64,000 bases of DNA, taken from positions 29,978,619 to 30,042,618 of the forward strand of contig OX031071.1 of the NCBI GenBank assembly GCA_943736015.1. The letters run 5' to 3'. The position numbers were made by a program, and so were the translations under genes. The notes beneath the pieces are model-generated. The model did not search any database. It was not told the origin of the DNA and worked only from the letters and a program-made list of their open reading frames with translations. Below are positions 43,576-55,963 of this stretch, piece by piece (position 1 is the first letter of the stretch; the number at the start of each line of letters is the position of its first letter). The stretch is from Tridacna crocea. Lineage: Eukaryota > Mollusca > Bivalvia > Cardiida > Cardiidae.

Positions 43576-46300
43576 TATGAATTAGATCTATATACTGTAA
43601 TCAATAAAAACACTGTGGGAAATGGTGAATTTGCAATATTTTCACCTCTTGTGGACATCCTTACTTACCTGTACCGTCCAGTTTAAAGACACATGGGTAT
43701 CTGTTCTTAAGACAGTGTTTAACCCACTTCATCCTCATGTTATAAAGATATCTGTATGCAAATTGATGTCATTAATCGCCACATGGTTGTTCGATCACGT
43801 GACATTGCCCAAAAAAACTTAGTAGGTAAATTCCTGACACAAAATCTTTACGCTAAACCCTTAAGTTGCTAAGCACGACTTACTGATCTTTTGTGAACAG
43901 TGTAGATCTAAATCAGACTGCACATAAGGTGCATTATGATCTTTGATCTTCACTGTCCCATTAGGTAACATTTCAACTCACTTTTTCGTCCGATCAGTCA
44001 TTTGCCCCTCCGATCAGTCTTTTCCTGCCATTACCGCTGACCTTTGTTGAATTGCTCCAGACAAATGTTTCTCCTCTAAAAGCTAGAATGGATGGTCTTT
44101 TTATTTGCATTGAAATCCCAGTAACGATGCCGGACATATAATAAACGGAGGTGGTCCTAAATAAGCTTTGTGTCGGTTTAAAATTTAAGTTCAGTAATAT
44201 GTCAAGATTGAGGTTTCGTCTCACTCACGTCCTGTATCGGTTTACTCAATTGCTTATTAAATAATGCACGTGTTCGATTTGAATCCCTTCATCAACACAA
44301 CCTATTTGCTATAGCATTCATAGATCAAGATCAGATAGCAGAATGTGTAACGTTAAACGGACTTACAGTATATTATAAAATCTGCATCGTACAATACATA
44401 AAGATGTTGACTTGTATTATATTGTATACATGTCTCTATTTCTGGCTGGTTAAAAACTATTGCAGTTTATTATATACATGTACATTTGGTGTAAGCGTTT
44501 TTCGAAACCGAAACAACCTTGAGTTGTTCATAAGGTTATGGTAAATTTCCATCCGCTGAATTGACATTTTAGGTCATTCTAATTACTCAACACTGCATTA
44601 TATGAAACCATGCACCCAGTACGTAGTCAGGAATGTTGCAGTGCTTCCGGGCGTCCACCTGTCTTAGCGCATGCTTTATAATCTTTTCACTATCAGAAAA
44701 GACTTAGTATTTTAATGTAAATGCATGTAATCAAATGAATCAGAGAATGTTAATTTATGGCTATATAATCATATATGTTATTTTTGTATAGAATAAATTA
44801 TCCTTAAACGTCTTCAAACGATAACTGTCACAGCACGCTGTCAGCTTGTTTATCTATTTGGCTTTTTAGTTGCACGAGCACTAGGCTGGGGTCTAGTGAT
44901 GTTTTCCATAAATTTCATTTTGAATTTACTATGGGGTTGTAACATAATGCGTCTAATTGTCTCGATCGTACAGTTGATTTTAGTTTGTCAAATATAACAT
45001 AAACACGAATTTGCTATTCTACATGTTTATTAATAACGACACAAGTAAACTACTCAAACATGATATTCAAACGTGAATCAGTTACTCAGTAAAACTCATC
45101 TTAGTTGTTAAAACGAATTGTTCTCTCATTCCAGATCTTATCACTTCATTTAGATGGTAACACATTCTGTCCTGATCTTAACCTGATCTTAACCTTTTGT
45201 CTACAGAGATCTTAATTCACTCTCTGTCCTCACATCTCTCCCCCAGATCAAGCATCCTACACCACATATATAGGAAGCCAAAACACTCCCACTATCAATA
45301 TCAATATTTATATTGCCAACCAGGCTAATAAGGCATCAACAGCCAAAGTCTGAGAAAATTAGATTCTCGAAAACCACGCCTCCTCAGTCAGTCTAGAGTT
45401 CTTGGTATCTGAGTTTTAGCTCATAACGTTACAGTGTATCTCAAGCACACATTCAAGACTGAACTGGCCACCGTTGTATACCTATACACGTAGTAGTATC
45501 AGGGGCGGTAACCAGTCTAATTCAAGACTACCTTACCTCTACTGTCAATAAATCTAGTTTAACTCTTTCACCGTAAAAAGCGACTAAATTAGGATTTCCG
45601 GAAGGTGTGCAGTCTGATCTTAGATCTGCTGACGAGAAGTCAAGCTAAAATGTGAATATGTAAAACTGGAAATAAAATACATGTACCTCTTGTTCGCGGG
45701 CAACAGTTGTAAAACCACACTGAATATTTCTGTCTCATATAGTCGTCAGTGTTTACCAGTGGCAGACAAAAATCAGTACTACGTAAGGAACTATTAATGA
45801 AAATATCTAACATTTTTCTGTTGTTAGCCTGTACATCACCATGTATAATCACTCCTAATATTGTTATCTGCAGAGATAGTATTAACTATCAAGTTGCATA
45901 TTGTAATACTAGTTTTGTAACCACCAACAAAGGACAAATTAAAGGTGGATATTTACATTTTTCACATCTAACCAAATTGAAAGAAATTATATCGCAGAGG
46001 CCAGTGTACCTATCCATGTTTTCCTGGAGTTTCTTTTACCAGTCCTTCTCCGGGTACTTTCCCACATAACCATCGTCGAAACAATGCGACAGATAGGTTT
46101 AGTTCTGTAAGTTATAGTTGTTTTTTTTTTTTTTTGGGGGGGGGGGGTTTGCCATGAGCGCTAGGCATGTTTTGAGGAAAGATAGCATTTTGTCTTCTAT
46201 ATCATTTCTGAAACAATTCGGCTGGTAATCTACAATCCTATCAATACTATGATTTGTCAAACTATCGCGTGCTGTCGTATTGTTAACTTTTGTCCTATGA
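43576..46300. other. No gene seen
   Basis: AT-rich intergenic sequence. A dispersed GATCAGACTGCAC palindrome lies at 43903-43955. 45990-46085 is a copy of the dispersed repeat seen near 25815 and 61420. A T-run/G-run boundary (T17 then G10) is at 46121-46147. Confidence 0.5.
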
Positions 46301-46760
46301 GCTTATTTTTCAATTTGTATTAGATAATATATGTATATACATACAGTACATATTTCTTAAGTTGTAGACGAGTGGAAGAAAAAAGAAGAATATTTTATTC
46401 CGTAGTCAAACAGTGTATCTTGTCGAACATACAGGAAATATAGTGGTCACACCTTGTTTGTCCTTAATCAAATTAATTAAAATTAGTTTGAGGTTTAAAA
46501 AGACGACAAATGTCTAGAATTCTCCAAAGTCAGAGCGGAATAGTAAAAAGTAAAAAATGCTTAAAAGGATAGTGTTTTTTTTTCTTGGAAAGGACATAAA
46601 ACGATGTGGAAACTAGTGAAAGTTGTGGTAATCATAACGGTTTCCTTGCTCTACCATATTTCCAAAGCCCTTCTTCTGCAAGGTCGTTTAAACACATGAT
46701 CGTCTAATGCAATGGTTAGCACATGTGCAAAATTTTCCGTAAGTTGCAATTCTTCAAAGT
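46301..46760. other. No gene seen; diverged start of the duplicated module
   Basis: From about 46680 (ACACATGATCGTCTAATGCA) it parallels 9680 (ACACGTGATCATCTAATGCA), so the duplicated block begins here or earlier. Confidence 0.45.
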
Positions 46761-47234
46761 TCAAGGCAATGCCCTTCATTTTTCTTATGCAGAAACCATC
46801 TCTAAGATATTGTCTAACTACAAGTCCTTGTACGAATATCAAAGTACATAATGTAGTATTCTATACAAAGTTTCTTGCTTAAAGGGAATGCGATAAAGAT
46901 GAAGAATCTCAGTTAACAAATTCTCTATTCGTCACAAAGTTTCTGTGTATACTAGTTTCTGCATCAGCTACTTTCAAGATAAATGTTAAACACGCCCCCA
47001 AACCCTTGTATCACGTCTCTTGTTTACTCAAATACTATTGGATAATTACAACCCGCGACTCGGCGCTATATATCCACCGTCTCCGCACTAGGCCCGCAGA
47101 GTTACTTGCTAAATTTATTACGTTTACATCGTCCCTCTACTGCAGTACTTTACATCGTCACCGCAGTCTCAAAACATTTCAGGAAAACACTCTGCACTAT
47201 ATTCATAATTAGAGACCGCAGTCGCAACCAAAAG
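46761..47234 (+). promoter_or_regulatory. Duplicated promoter and putative exon 1, copy B
   Basis: Counterpart of 9969-10450. TATA-like GCTATATATCC lies at 47065-47075, a conserved GTCTCCGCAC initiator region follows, and the donor is AAAAG|GTAGGATTTTCT (exon end 47234). It lacks the MITE that interrupts copy A upstream. Reading frames here are short, consistent with a 5'UTR exon. Confidence 0.4.
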
Positions 47235-47380
47235 GTAGGATTTTCTTATTCTATTTGACTCACTTTCAATAGTTTTGAATGTAGATCTGTATCTTATCGT
47301 TATGTAGCTCAAATTTCGAGTTATCTTTGAATTCGAATTTCTGGGTATCAACGTCACTATAATTTATTGTTTGTTTAAAG
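47235..47380 (+). other. Putative intron 1 of module copy B
   Basis: GTAGGATTTTCT to TTTGTTTAAAG, then GACAAGTTCTTG, matching copy A at its donor and acceptor. It is shorter and lacks the ATT expansion. Confidence 0.4.
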
Positions 47381-47400
47381 GACAAGTTCTTGTGTTTATC

Positions 47401-47592
47401 TGGCCTGTAAAACTTTACACATGTGTCAAACATATTCTTCTGTTTTTATGGCCTGTTAATCTTCATACTAATGTCAAACATATTCTTCTGTTTATCTGGC
47501 CTGTTAAACTTCATACTAATGCCAAACATATTGTTCTGTTTATCTGGCCTGTTAATCTTCATACTAATGTCGAACATGTTCTTCTGTTTAAA
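47401..47592 (+). repeat. 48-bp tandem repeat, four copies, open in two frames
   Basis: Unit TGGCCTGTTAATCTTCATAC ... TCTGTTTATC recurs at 47401, 47449, 47497 and 47545 with an exact 48-bp step. Because 48 is a multiple of three the frame is preserved, giving a 16-residue repeat (WPVNLHTNVKHILLFI). It sits 20 nt into the putative exon 2 of module B. Coding status is unproven. Confidence 0.85.
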
Positions 47593-48449
47593 GCAATATG
47601 GCAACCACTTTGATAGCTTGTCGTGATGAACATTCAGAACTGCCTTTTACTGTTTTCAAAAGCATTTCTATTCCAACAAACAGTTGAAACTCGCCAATAT
47701 GTTGAAAGTGAAAAACGTATCAGATTGCACAGAACAGAGACACCCATGTATTTAATAGTTTGTACGGGTATAATCCATATTTCAATGTACGTCAGACCAA
47801 CAATACTGAAAGGTATATTTTAGACTTCCTACAATCGAGTCTCAGTTGTAGATCTATTACATTGCTTTCAGTTAGTATTTTTGGGGGGTCAAAATTGATA
47901 GTTTACACCGTGTGTTTACTCTGTCACAGACAGCCAATTTCAAACCTGTCAAATGGGAAGATTTGCAAATGACAAAATAACTGTGGCTGAAATTATTTGA
48001 TTAGACTTTAAAAGGGTACAAAAATTTGAAAAACGTGAGAATATTGGTTCAAACAAGGATTTAAAAGTACATGTACCTTTTGTCTGCATATTCCATTATC
48101 CTTCGTTTGAAAAACAGATACTTTCGATTTAAGCGCTTAAAATACGAAAAAAAGCAGCTTGACCCATCTTACAACGAAATGTTTACGTTTCTCGAAATAG
48201 ACATCAAATCATTTATGTCACGTGACGTCTCTACCGGTTCCTGAAATAACTCAAAAAATATCCATTAACAGTATGAGCGTTGTACGCGTAAAATCTATCA
48301 GGCGACTTTTTCTGTTCGAAAATCATAGAAATTCGCCGCTAAAAAAAACTACCATTTTTTTGCTTGTGTAACACTGCCATTGATTTCATACCATACACTA
48401 GAACTGGAAAGAAAATGCAATCCAAAGTTTGAAAATATGTGAGCCATGG
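47593..48449. other. No gene seen
   Basis: AT-rich sequence without recognisable repeats or frames. Confidence 0.5.
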
Positions 48450-48655
48450 TACAGTACACTCCTCGCGGTTTTTGCTCAAGTCCGCGAGCCGCGACGGACC
48501 AATTTGACCGCGGCAAATCTGTTGTACAGGTATCGGCCGAGGAAACGCGGCGGACGTGTCACCGCGGCCTTAGAATATCGGGCAACTTCACAGCAGGAGG
48601 TAAACGAGGTGGATCGCGGCAACGTTGCGAGGGATCGCGGGGGAATATTCGCCTG
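48450..48655. repeat. CGCGG-rich array with TACAGTACACTCCTCGCGG end (left)
   Basis: Begins TACAGTACACTCCTCGCGG and contains at least seven CGCGG/CCGCG motifs in about 190 bp, markedly GC-rich against its surroundings. The same 19-mer and following TTTTGCT occur inverted at 55818-55844. The two 83- and 145-codon frames across it are compositional by-products. Confidence 0.65.
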
Positions 48656-49658
48656 GCTGACTGTAAATTTTTATTCTTAAATATCTATAATTTTCCCCAC
48701 TGTTTCGGGAACCAAAAACTAATTCTTCCATTACGACCGCAACATTTTCGTACCATTAAATGCGGATATAAGCTTTGCCAACAGGGATTACTTAATTTAA
48801 GATGCCACAAAACGCATTTTAATCAACTATTCGCTAAGTTACAAATTTGTAGGCCTATCCCATATTTAGTGTTAGCGATATGAAAATTCGAATATGGGAT
48901 TAAAAGTGCAATTTCATGCTGGATTCAAAAAACCGAAAACCAAAGTTACTACTTCTTGATTCTTCGTGACTCACAAGCGTGTACTTTAAAAGTGGAAAAA
49001 GTCCGACTGGAATGCCAATTGATAACTTAACCCATAGAGCGCCGAAAACCCATAACATGATCTAAAATTTGAAAAAAAAAAAAACACCAAGAACCAGCAT
49101 TTTTCAATGTTGTTTTCGTCCTACAAGAGCGCAAAGTGTACATCCAAAATCAGACTGCACAATTCGTGCAGCCTGAACTTGATTTTTATAAGTCGCAAAG
49201 GCAATTATTGTTGTGAATGCCGTATAATGGGTTAAGGAGCAAAACCGTGTAATGTAGCATTATCGAAAATGTACCACTACACCCGCGGTCTGAAACTGCA
49301 TACTAGAAACAAAAAACGCACTATTTTAAAGTTCATGTAGAGCAGGCTTCAGGTATATTTTCATCACACATTCTTTCTTACCCTTCATTAGATGAAACAG
49401 ATATAGCAGTTATTAACCATTTCTTTTTTTATCCTGTTTTTATAATTAAAAACTTAAACACAATTTAAAAATTATGCTACCCTGTACTTGTATATTATCA
49501 CACTGTTTATCCTCATTTTCTCAGTCTCTGGATGTAAGGAAACCAAAGAGTAACGAATAGAACTGTACATATATTCAGCTTTTTCAAAATGCAGGCTGGA
49601 TCGTCAGAAAAGCAAAACATTGGTCCACATTCTGAACTAAAATGATCCTCTTGTTCTC
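48656..49658. other. No gene seen
   Basis: A dispersed palindrome (ATCAGACTGCACAATTCGTG / TGCAGCCTGAACTTG) lies at 49150-49190. MITE-like remnants lie near 49090. Confidence 0.5.
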
Positions 49659-49886
49659 TTAACCCTTTCCCAAATGACAAATTTTAGACTCTTCCAAACT
49701 GAAAGAGTTTGCAGACGACAATTTTAACTTTCATAACAATGGCAGAAAATTATCTGAACGGGCAGAAAACACTGTGGGAGAAGGAGAAATTGCTCGTTAC
49801 GAGCAATTTTTCCTTTTCCCACATTGTTTGCAAAAGACATGTACTGCAGACACGTAAAAACAAGGGCTTGTTTGGGAAAGGGTTAA
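49659..49886. mobile_element. TTAA-type palindromic MITE with intact ends
   Basis: TTAA (49659-49662) then CCCTTTCCCAAATGAC; right end GTTTGGGAAAGGG then TTAA (49883-49886). Core hairpin TTGCTCGTTACGAGCAA. TTAA flanks with CCC...GGG termini are the piggyBac-type signature. A good reference copy. Confidence 0.88.
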
Positions 49887-49913
49887 ATAGAAACCCGCTC
49901 TTTTCATTGCCTT

Positions 49914-50146
49914 TTAACCCTTTACAAAAACATTCCCTTTTTTTTAAGACGCTGAGGTAGAAGCATTTTGAAAACATTGTGGGCTAAGGAGAAAATGCTA
50001 GTAACCAGAATTTTCTCATATTTTCCCACAATGTTTTCTACTCTGCTAGAAACAAATTTCAATTTTTGAGTAACATTTATTTTGTCCGTCTGCAAGTGCA
50101 TTCAATTTGGACCAGTCTAAACTTTTGTCCTTTGATAAAGGGTAAA
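49914..50146. mobile_element. TTAA-type palindromic MITE
   Basis: TTAACCCTTTACAAAAACATTCCC ... AAAACATTGTGGGCTAAGG ... ATGCTAGTAACCAG ... TTTGATAAAGGGTAAAA. It lies 27 bp after the previous copy. Confidence 0.8.
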
Positions 50147-50648
50147 ATAACATATGCAAACTTAACACAAAGGAGAGGCAAGGGTTAACTCGGTATTCCT
50201 TTGATGTTGGGTATAGCACTCCGGCAGCGTGAAGTACTGTCCCAGTTGTTAGTTCCATATGCACGTGTCATACTAAACCGACTGACACTTTTTTATACGA
50301 CCTTATCTAACCCTTCTTAAATATTTACGACTTAGATTCCGATGATGGATTACCACTTCATTTGGTAAGTCAAAATAACTATAGATCTGTTTAATTTTCT
50401 ATAAGAAATTAAAAAATATTCGAATAGCAGCGAATGTCTAGAAATATGTCGCTTAAAATGTTCGGAATATTTTCTCCTTTTTGTTCACCAAAGTTATTTT
50501 TAAACCGAAAAAACGGTTACATCTCCATTTTGCTGCCATTAGGCCTAGATATTGGCGGATCCCATCCCATCAACTTTGCTGAACATAGTGTAATCTTTTG
50601 GACTTGAAGGTTATCCCGGCTAGAATATCTCGCCATACCGTAACAGAT

Positions 50649-50877
50649 TTAACTCATTACCAAATGACAAAATTTGAGGTTTGACCAAATCGAAAGCATT
50701 TGCAGACGACAAAATAAAAGTGGCAGAAAATTTGAAATTTGTTCTGTGAAGGGTAGAAAACATTGCGGGAAAAGGAGGCAATGCTGGTTAACAGCATTTT
50801 CTCCTTTTCCCACAATGTTTTCTAAAAGCTTGTTTCTCGGGAGCGTCAGAAGCAGGGATTGTGTGGTAATGGGTTAA
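50649..50877. mobile_element. TTAA-type palindromic MITE
   Basis: TTAACTCATTACCAAATGAC ... AAAACATTGCGGGAAAAGG ... ATGCTGGTTAACAGCAT ... GTGTGGTAATGGGTTAA. Opposite internal orientation to the 49914 copy. Confidence 0.85.
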
Positions 50878-52954
50878 CTTTCGGCACTTTGGTAGTTTTC
50901 CAAAACGAGACTGGGGTTCTCTTCAGCATCTCAAACCTTTCAGCATAAAGCTGCTTTTGCAGAGAAGACCAAGATCAGAAAACGTCATGCGTTCACATCT
51001 TGGAACTTAACTGTCTGAGATTATGAAAGACTTTTTTATTATATTCCAGTTCCCAGAAGTTATATGTTAGACTTTTTTTATTATATTCAAGTTCCCAGAA
51101 GGCAGATTCGAGAGAGATTAACTCGTTTCTCAATCGATATAAAATAAATATGTTTAACAGGCAATTAAAGGAAATGGGTTAAAATGTCTACTAAAAGGAG
51201 TGAATTCAATTAGATACACAATATTATTTCTATTTCATCACCATTTTTGGGGAAAAAAAAACTATATGAAATTAATATGTCAATAGAAATTGTAACAACT
51301 AAAGAGAAAATTACCATTACACTAAAATATTATAGTTCACGTCAGGTTTTTGTTTATTATACCGTTCACGTTATAAGTAGTTTTTCGTATTAAAATAGTT
51401 CTATCATGAATACTGGTGTAATTTGAAAGGAGAGAGAGAGAGAGAGAGAGAGAGAGTAAATCAAATATGCCGTATAACTTGCAGAATCTTATAACATGCA
51501 GAATTTATTTAGATAACCAGATATTATAAATTAATTTATGCATTTATTAACCATCATAATGAAGCCGTCTACCTTCGAACTGGTAATCGGCTGACCTACG
51601 AAAACAACCATACAATGACTTATTTTCTCGTTGAGTGCAACCTGAATGAGCCATACTCTGTGAAAAATGGTTCTAATGCATATCCGTGACGCACCAAGCA
51701 AGCCATCACAAAACATGGATCCATTTTATTTAACAACCGACCGAGTCATGAGGTAGAATGACATGCTGAAAATTGACCTAAGAGCAAAATGTTTCGACAC
51801 AGGTAAGCCTGTACGTTCTGTGCAGGGTTACCGGAGTTGATACTGTCTGTAGACACAACAAACCAATATTTCACAGAGCATGGCTCAAATGGAATCGACA
51901 TTAACCGTAGGCAAGAGTTGCATAAATAAATTGTAGAATCAGGCTGTTTGGATAACTCTGACACTAGTATGTGGACAGTGATCTATTAAAGATCAGACAT
52001 TGCGTGATGCGTTGTCTGATCTCAATCCACGATGTCTGTAAAAATCGTAACAGGCACTTAAAATGAGTACCAGTTGTTTTGACTGCATTCGAGTGCTGTA
52101 GGTAATAATGTTTGCCGAAGTAAACAAAGCTGGTGTTAAAATGCATTTAAAAGAGTGAAAATTATGAAGATGACAATCTGTTATTGCATGGTTGTGCCAG
52201 GGATCTTGTATATAAGATCCCTGGTTGTGCCAACTGTTTGTCGCTGGATATTAATACAAAAATTAGGTTAAAAGTTGGCAAGTCTTAAGTTTACTTTTTG
52301 CCTGATTTTGACATGATTTGGTCTGCCTGCAACTTGCATTCGGACAAAATACACAGATTGTCATCCTCGGAATATTTTCCATACCTTTAGGTTGAAGCCT
52401 ATGCTATTCGTATCCTACATCTGAATAAGGCGACAAATTTTTAGACTTGTTCAATTTGTATGCATTTGCAGACGAGAAATTTAGTGTGTATCATAATTAT
52501 GATTATGTTTCTCTTTGAAAAGTAGACAATATCGTGGAACTATGGTGGTATATTGCTTTACAGAATTTTCTCCTTTCCCAACATTGTTTTCAAAACCTTA
52601 TTACCTGGGCTCCCTAGATTGCTGATACAGGCATCTACATCGTGTGTAAACGATACTGAAAGGAATTTAAGCTGCAATCGGTGCATTAAGCGTTTACCGA
52701 ATAATACTATTCGGCTTTTGAAAACATTGAGGAAAAAGGAGAATGCAGGTGACTAGCAATTTACCTTTTTACTCTGATATTCTAAGACATGTTCTAACTC
52801 AAAACAATAGTGAAAAGTACATAATCGTCGTCTTCTACACATACGTTTCAGCTCCATTTATTTATTGCTGTATGGACTAAGGGTTAAAGCTTATATTACA
52901 CCCCGACAACCAAATTTGGCAATAAAAACCGGCGGGGGGGTTGTCCGTTTATTG
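50878..52954. other. No gene seen; GA microsatellite and MITE relic
   Basis: (GA)n at 51430-51457. A 24-nt near-palindrome (AGGGATCTTGTATATAAG plus ATCCCT) is at 52199-52222. A TCAGACATTGCGTGATGC / GTTGTCTGATC palindrome is near 51990-52022. Decayed MITE halves lie at 52425-52620 and 52715-52860. Confidence 0.5.
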
Positions 52955-53164
52955 TTAACCCTTTACCAAATAATCATGGCCCAAGTTTCAAGAGCCTCGA
53001 GAAACCATAGTGGGAGAAGAAAATGTGCTGATATCAGCAGCTGCTTCTCTTCCGACAACGTCTTCACCCAAGAGACAAGTTTCGTTGTTTGAATTACATT
53101 TGGTAATCTGCAAATGTTATAGAATTGGATATGGGTAAAATCTGGAGGTCTGGTAAAGAGTTAA
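52955..53164. mobile_element. TTAA-type MITE, diverged
   Basis: TTAACCCTTTACCAAATAATC ... ACCATAGTGGGAGAAG ... GTGCTGATATCAGCAGC ... TCTGGTAAAGAGTTAA, TTAA at both ends. Confidence 0.75.
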
Positions 53165-53483
53165 CACGTGTCATTTGTGTATGAAATCCTAACCCTTTAT
53201 TTTTTAGAACATGACTGAATGTTGTCTCGTAGGAAAAAATAAGATAATAGGTCGTAATCATAAATATACCAGTCTTCAAGAACGAAAACAATTATCATAT
53301 ACTCTTCATTTTATCACATGTACATGGAGACAAGCACAACCACTTACATTGCACAGATATTATTTTTCCCAACTGGTTAACCTATTACAACACAAGACCC
53401 AGTCTGAACGGTCCTAAGACAATAAGCTAAGTGGGTAAAGCAAAAATGTTAACAACATTTTCCCACAAAGTATCCCAACCTTT

Positions 53484-53712
53484 TTAACCCATTACCACAC
53501 AATCCCTACTTTTGACGCCCCTGAGAAAGAAGCCTTTTGAAAACACTGTAGGAAAAGGAGAAAATGCTGGTAAGCAGAATTTTCTCCTTTTCCCACAGTG
53601 TTTTCTACCCTTCCCAGAACAAATTTCAATTTTTCAGTCACCTTTATTTCATTGTATGCAAATGCTTTCAATTTGAACCAGTCTAAAATTTTGTCGTATG
53701 GTAAAGAGTTAA
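53484..53712. mobile_element. TTAA-type palindromic MITE with intact ends
   Basis: TTAACCCATTACCACACAATC ... AAAACACTGTAGGAAAAGG ... ATGCTGGTAAGCAGAAT ... CGTATGGTAAAGAGTTAA. Confidence 0.88.
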
Positions 53713-53927
53713 GACAACTTCTCTCACTTCTCTCATTTCAGCAAAAATGCTTTTAATATGGATGAGTTTAATATTTTGTCGTCTGTTGAATGGATAAAGG
53801 TCGAGTTTACCTATCTTCCAACTTTAGAATAAGTTCAGCCAAATATGTGGATTGATAATCTTTATTTTGCAAAATGCACGCGTTTTTTGTTAATTAAACC
53901 CTTGTATCCCTTTACACTTTTGAAAGT

Positions 53928-54156
53928 TTAACCCTTTGCCAAACAATCGCTGGTTTTTACGGCCCTGAGAGAGAAACCTTTTGAAAACATCGTGAGAAAA
54001 GGAGAAAATGCTGGTAACCAGCATTTCCTCCTCTTCCCACAATATTTTCTTCCCTGCTGGAAACAAATTTTGCTTTTTGAGTAACATAAATTTTGTCGTC
54101 TGCAAGTGCTTTCAATTTGGACCAGTCTAAAATTTTGTCGTTTGGGAAAGGGTTAA
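53928..54156. mobile_element. TTAA-type palindromic MITE with intact ends
   Basis: TTAACCCTTTGCCAAACAATC ... AAAACATCGTGAGAAAAGG ... ATGCTGGTAACCAGCAT ... TCGTTTGGGAAAGGGTTAA. Confidence 0.88.
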
Positions 54157-54944
54157 CACGCTAAAATTTAAGTTAACAAACCGAACCCTTTTCCCGCTGA
54201 TCTGCAAGTCCTCTCCCATGATATTTAAGAACGTGATATCCAATCTTGAAAGTTAGCTAGTAATGCAGGCTTATGACGCGGGATACAAGATCAGAAAAAC
54301 TGGTATCGAGGATTGATATTGGTTATTACGAAAAGATTCATTCTTCTCTGACAACTGAGCATTTTGCTACGATTTGTGTTTTGAGCAGCAATCAGTGTAT
54401 TCATCGTCTTGAAAAATAATTTTACAAAGTGTGGAAAAGAGATGCAGATGCACTAGCTGGCAGCCTCGAGTTGGCTGAAATCATGTTGAGAATAGTGCTC
54501 AACACTATACATGTAATGATTTTTATCTACTCATTGGGAAGAAGTCTTCATTGTGAGGAGAGAAAACAGTGATCGTAGCCAGCATTTCCTCCTTGTCCCA
54601 GAATGTTTTCTATCATATTGAAGACAAATGCCACGTTTGCTACTTTTAGTCGTCGTCTGCATATGCTTTCAGTTTTGGAAATTTTTGTGACTTTGTAAAG
54701 AGTTGATTTTTAACCAAAAACCCTCACGGAGGAACCAGGGAGTTTGATTTTATGTATCCAGTCCTACGAGATTCATTAATCTAATTTTGTAACGAACATG
54801 TGAAGATAACTTTATCAATTTGTAAAAATAAACATTTTGTCTGCTAGTGATCGTTATCGCTGGTAGAAAAAAAAAATAAGCTCAAGGGTCAAGGCCTAAT
54901 AGGCCTAAGAGCCGCTTGTGAACTATTTCTCCTTGACGGTACAT
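54157..54944. other. No gene seen; MITE relic
   Basis: A relic at about 54545-54705 (CAGCATTTCCTCCTTGTCCC, GTCGTCTGCATATGC) and no reading frame of note. Confidence 0.5.
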
Positions 54945-55128
54945 GCCGGTGTAATGCAGAAAAATGACCCCCATTACAAAATGACCCCCGGATCATTTCT
55001 CGACGTAGAGGAATGACCCATGGGTCATTTTTCGACGTAGAAAAATGACCCATGGGTCATTATTCTACGTTGAGAAAATGACCGTAGGTCATTTTGTAAT
55101 GGGGGTCATTTCTCTGCATTACACCGGC
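54945..55128. repeat. 184-bp palindrome built of ATGACCC motifs
   Basis: Arms GCCGGTGTAATGCAGAAAAA / ATTTCTCTGCATTACACCGGC enclose iterated AAATGACCC and GGGTCATTT with TCGACGTAGA between. Eight to ten ATGACC/GGTCAT hexamers occur. It looks like a small foldback MITE with repeated internal sites. Confidence 0.85.
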
Positions 55129-55639
55129 GCTGTCATTATGCCTCAAACCAGTATTTTCTTCCTTTCCAGCAATGGTCTCACCTAATAAAAAACACGTTTT
55201 ATATTTTGAGTTATATTCAAAATTTCGCCTGCAAATGTTTCAATTTGGACAAATTTTGTCGTTTGGTAAAGAGTTCAGGAAATATGAATGTCACTCGTAA
55301 TATATATTGTCGAAGAGTGTTTGACAAGGTAGATAAACATTGCATAAGAGAAAATGCTGGTTGCCGGCCTATTCTTTTTTCCTACAATGTTTTCGCAACC
55401 CTTGTTCTGCAAGGCACTTTAAACTCATGATGTCTGGTTAAAGGTTTATGTGTTTCGATTCTGTAACCTATTAATTCAGTGCCCGTTGAATAATTTGCTT
55501 GGCAATGATGACTGCTTATCATCTTTTTTCTTTCTGATATAAAAAATTCTCGTGGAGATACATACGTGTAATATGACTTTGTAAAGGAGTAAAATGGTGC
55601 GTAACTTCATTCATTCTTGAATCATTTGCTACACTGAAA
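55129..55639. other. MITE relic only
   Basis: 55170-55440 carries diverged MITE parts (TCGTTTGGTAAAGAGTT, GAGAAAATGCTGGTTGCC, CCTACAATGTTTTCG). Confidence 0.5.
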
Positions 55640-55844
55640 AGAAACTTACCTGTCTGATCGCGGCGGAGTCATCGCGTCGTTTTAATTGCGTAATCAGACC
55701 GCCGCGGTCCGCCAGGGATCGCCGCGTTTAAACAGCGCTCCGGGTTAGTCCGCGTTCACCTGTGTTGTAAAATCGCCGCGTTGGGTCCGCGCTAAATCCA
55801 TCGCGGACAGCGAAAATAGCAAAATCCGCGAGGAGTGTACTGTA
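55640..55844. repeat. CGCGG-rich array with inverted TACAGTACACTCCTCGCGG end (right)
   Basis: Ends CCGCGAGGAGTGTACTGTA at 55844. Contains about eight CCGCG/CGCGG motifs in 200 bp. Together with 48450-48655 it brackets 7.4 kb. No target duplication is visible (flanks CCATGG and GGTCTT), so the two may be separate insertions. Confidence 0.6.
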
Positions 55845-55963
55845 GGTCTTACCTTAATTCAAATTTAAAGCTTTAATGAAAGGATGTCACATTTTAACCA
55901 ACAGTATCAATACAAATTATTTATGTAATACATGTATAATACATGTATTACATATATTTTATA

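Noticed and set aside
48446..48883. 145-codon frame with Arg/Gly-rich start
   Set aside because: The frame is produced by the CGCGG array, whose GC-richness removes stop codons; no domain or splice support.
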